64,000 nt of DNA from Lingula anatina (taxonomy: Eukaryota > Brachiopoda > Lingulata > Lingulida > Lingulidae), in the NCBI RefSeq assembly GCF_001039355.2, contig NW_019774280.1, positions 162,428-226,427 on the forward strand, written 5' to 3'. Under the pieces are notes generated by a model, which was not told the origin of the DNA, searched no databases, and was given only the letters and a program-made list of their open reading frames with translations. This document shows positions 61,249 through 64,000 of this stretch, piece by piece. A program made the translations under genes and the position numbers. Every line of letters starts with the position of its first letter. Position 1 is the stretch's first letter.

Positions 61249-62206
61249 TCCTCACGTTTCTACAGTCTACTTATGCGTCTTAATCATCTCATCAACACTT
61301 ATTGGCTTCGAAACCCACATCTTTAAAAAATATCCACGACAGCATCAAAACAATGTTACAGAATATCAGAAATTAAGAGAGTTAATGGGACACCAATATT
61401 AGATTATTCATAAACTATCAAACTAATATTACTTGAGTAATATCACAAGATGTCACTACATAAGTGCCAGGTTACGTATACTGTTTATAATGTGGACGGC
61501 CATCTTCTTCAAAGCCCCATTCTCATCAATCTCTTCAGTATCTGTAAGTTACAGTCCATCTTTCTGTTCCCCATTAATACTATGATAATGTTAAAAATGG
61601 CCACTAGGTTTTTGGTCAAAAACTAGATTTGATCATTTTTCATCCATTTTACAATCAACAGGTAGCAAAACTGAGAAAGAAAACTCCAGATATTTTCTTC
61701 ACTCTTCTTTTTTTTTCCCTCTGTGGTCATCATCTCACTAGAGTACAATTTGTTGAATCATTGAGGAAGTATGGTTGTCTGTTACCCATATCTGTAACTC
61801 TGCATCATTATTTTAAACAAAAAGCACCAATTGTTGCAACATTAGTTATTTGTCACTGTGGGCAAACTGCAACTGAAATATGGCCTCCCTCCATTTCCAA
61901 TACAGTCACCTTGTATCCAGGGGCAAAGTGAGTATACATCAGAGTTCTGGAATCAGTGCATCACTACAACACAATCCATTGTTCTCATATGTAATGTTTG
62001 GAAGAAAAATCTTCGATATACTTATATACAAAGCAATACTGCTTTCCACTGCTTACATTTCACTACTGTAACCTCAGTGCATCATCACAGTATTTCAATT
62101 TTCAGCTGCTGCATAGGTTTTCTGTAAGTACTGGGTCGAAATCCTGACACCAGCTTGTCATGTGTAAAAGTGACACCTATGGGTCACTTCAACAGCAGGG
62201 CCTTTG

Positions 62207-62589
62207 CTATAACTCCTGGTCTGTTAAAGACAAATTAGTTCTCATAAGAGATGTTCTTTTTAGTGTGGCCTCCTTAACTGTCATTTTATCTTTATTATTT
62301 AAAGTCAGTGATCCTGTGCTGTAATATCGAGGATTGTTCCCGTTTTGTTGTGTGACATCCATGTTTGATGGGAATGATGGGAAGGGATGTAAGTGAGGCT
62401 TGCTGTCATATAGCATTTTATTTTGCTTATTCTGCTTAATTTCCTCTTTGCTTCTTCGGAAATGTCGAATATACAGGAAAAGCCCAATGCTAATAACTCC
62501 ACCCAAAAGGAATGCAGACAGAGCAACAACGACAACATGGACGACTTGGATTCCGTTCTCCTGTCCACCCATTACTGCCGCCATGTTGG
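62207..62589 (-). CDS. TSP1-repeat membrane protein, last exon (TM and cytoplasmic tail)
   Basis: The exon follows gattttag and its first two bases complete the phase-1 codon from the previous exon. It encodes a short juxtamembrane stretch, a transmembrane helix (VVHVVVVALSAFLLGGVISI), a basic stop (RHFRRSK) and a cytoplasmic tail of about 75 residues ending KEATLKRTSLMRTNLSLTDQ-EL. TSP1 repeats before a single C-terminal helix and a short tail fit class 5 semaphorins (guidance receptors and ligands of axons). No sema domain is in the window, so the name is tentative. Other TSP1 receptors remain possible. Confidence 0.8.
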
Positions 62590-62961
62590 CTAAAATCAAA
62601 TCGATTGCGTACAAATTAGAGGTAATGAAAATAACATTTAAGCTAAATGATCACTGCATGGAGATGAAAGCAGACCTAAAAAAAAACATTAAAATTGAAG
62701 CAACGAAGGCCGGCATCTTCTATATGTTATTATAATTTCTTATGAAAAAACATGTATCTATAATATTCTTAAATAAAGTCTTAGAAATTTAAGTTCAGTT
62801 TCTTCTTTTTAAATAACTTTCTAAAAATTGAAAAAAATATATATATATATTTTAATATCAAACTGCTTAGTTACAAATTGCTAAGAGTGTGATACATAAC
62901 TTTATAAGTACAACTCATTATGATGACACTCAGTTCTGCACCACGTTTAATATATACTTAC

Positions 62962-63096
62962 GTATTTCATTACACATCCTGGTTTCTTCCTCTGGGCCCT
63001 CGCACCCGAGAACCAATGTACAAGTACGCCGCCTGACTTGTTTTTGATCTGATGTACATGGGCCCCATGCCGTCCACATCTCCCAGCCATCTTCTT
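62962..63096 (-). CDS. TSP1-repeat membrane protein, penultimate exon
   Basis: The exon is 135 nt, phase 1 on both sides, from ttttacag to ATA C|gtaagt. It encodes one compact thrombospondin type 1 repeat: WEMWTAWGPCTSDQKQVRRR, then a TCT motif, a second cysteine set and TRMCNEI. The WxxW and RxRxC spacing is typical of TSP1. Confidence 0.82.
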
Positions 63097-63316
63097 CTGT
63101 AAAAAAAATGTATCAAGTTATCATCATATGACATATATACACAAGATTGTAACAGATAACAATACCTTTATGATAAATATATTGTAAGTCTACCTATCAT
63201 GCATTTCAAACTTATTCTATTTTAGATATTCCTAATTTAAACGCAAAATATATTTCATTATTACACACACACACACGCACATAAATATTTAATATATAAC
63301 AGTATATTATACATAC

Positions 63317-63493
63317 GCAGCACGGTACCGCATGCAGGCATTTCACATGCCTCTTCCTCTTTATCACTGCCCGCGCATGGGATAGTGTATGTTTTTCCAG
63401 TGACACTACTACTACATGTGCGCATGCGAAACCGCCGACCTCTTCCACATGTGACACTACATGCACTAAAATCGGACCAGCAAGACCAAGAGC
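63317..63493 (-). CDS. TSP1-repeat membrane protein, TSP1 exon
   Basis: The exon starts after atatttccag. It encodes GSWSCWSDFSACSVTCGRGR then FRMRTCSS and later ACEMPAC, a complete TSP1 repeat with the WSxWS-like and CSVTCGxG motifs. I use the donor CTGC|gtatgt. An upstream donor (TGCG|gtaccg, exon end 63329) would give the same phase with four fewer residues. Confidence 0.82.
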
Positions 63494-63873
63494 CTGGAAA
63501 TATAGAAGATAGAGGGAGCTGCTTAGCAAGAGGTGCAGTTTTGCAGGATTAATGAAGCATTATAATATTGTGGCAATTTTTATCGTGATAATTTAGAATA
63601 CATTCACAAATAAAAAAAACAACACCCAATCATACACACCCGCATTGTGCCATAAATCATCTTTTTTAACATCTTGGACTAATAAATTTAACCTTACATA
63701 TTGATTATGTTAAATATGTTATAAGTGTAATGCTGTACTTCAAATATATTACATGTGCACATTTCTTCAGACTGCACAATTTCACCTATAAACAATCAAT
63801 CAACTAAACAATCAATTAATCAATGAAAAGCAGGTATATATAACATCCTTTGTTGATAGTAACCAAAAAGTAC

Positions 63874-64000
63874 CTTTGCAAGAATGTGTATTGCACTCTC
63901 GTGTCTCTATTGGCAAACCAACACAATCTTTCCCATTACCACTAGGAGGAGGGTTTGTGCATGAGCGTTCTCGTCGTTGAATTCCGCCATTGCATTCAGC
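63874..64000 (-). CDS. TSP1-repeat membrane protein, partial TSP1 exon at window edge
   Basis: The exon is open to the end of the window. It encodes AECNGGIQRRERSCTNPPPS then GNGKDCVGLPIETRECNTHS-CK, the second half of a TSP1 repeat. The donor is AAAG|gtactt, phase 1. The gene continues to the right, where further TSP1 repeats and any sema domain would be. Confidence 0.85.

Larger units (their letters stand above)
58212..62206 (-). other. Probable long 3' UTR of the TSP1 membrane protein gene
   Basis: There is no convincing open frame over 4 kb downstream of the stop codon. The sequence has an even AT-rich texture and contains a MITE remnant (58972-59167) and a small 25-bp tandem repeat (61181-61248). 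The extent is inferred. Confidence 0.4.

Overview
The window looks like nuclear DNA of an invertebrate animal, most likely a marine deuterostome. It is AT-rich, has GT-AG introns, many microsatellites, and many short inverted-repeat (MITE-like) elements. An echinoderm is my first guess and a hemichordate or amphioxus the alternative; this rests on gene content and repeat style, not on a search. Nothing suggests bacterial or plasmid DNA. A 283-base N gap lies at 19040-19322, and single ambiguous bases lie at 15936 and 36581.

Left half (1-40564, minus strand): an Rh-type ammonium transporter gene runs right to left and leaves the window at base 1. Exons 2 to 5 are at 2217-2400, 1550-1700, 997-1141 and 507-670. 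Two different first exons join the same exon 2 in the same phase: a short one at 8800-8968 and a long one at 40111-40564. The long one needs a 72-nt linker exon, which occurs twice (34754-34825 and 38058-38129) inside a 3.3-kb tandem duplication.

Inside the ~32-kb intron implied for the long form, on the plus strand, lies a small array of somatomedin-B-like secreted or anchored protein genes. One copy appears complete in three exons (22851-26041). One copy shows only its large first exon (29996-31262). One copy survives only as the last ~37 nt of that exon (19686-19722). Two further copies of the upstream flank (12931-15935 and 15937-19039) stop just before the CCAAT and TATA boxes, where an element rich in CAACGTTG begins. 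Both tandem duplications have an ambiguous base exactly at the junction, so unmerged alleles are a serious alternative to real duplication.

Right half (41000-64000): about 9 kb of intergenic DNA carries several inverted-repeat elements. An unrecognised intronless 205-residue gene follows (50042-50659). Next is an intronless 645-residue rhodopsin-class GPCR (54333-56270) with a very long third cytoplasmic loop built of ~50-residue repeats. The end of a minus-strand gene for a TSP1-repeat single-pass membrane protein, possibly semaphorin-5-like, occupies 62207-64000 with a probable ~4-kb 3' UTR.

I see no sign that these genes act together, apart from the SMB genes being nested in the Rh locus. 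The most unusual features are the Rh alternative N-termini with the duplicated linker exon, the nested SMB array, the frame-shifted repeat in the GPCR loop, and two local rearrangements between duplicate copies: a 34-bp inversion and a perfected palindrome.
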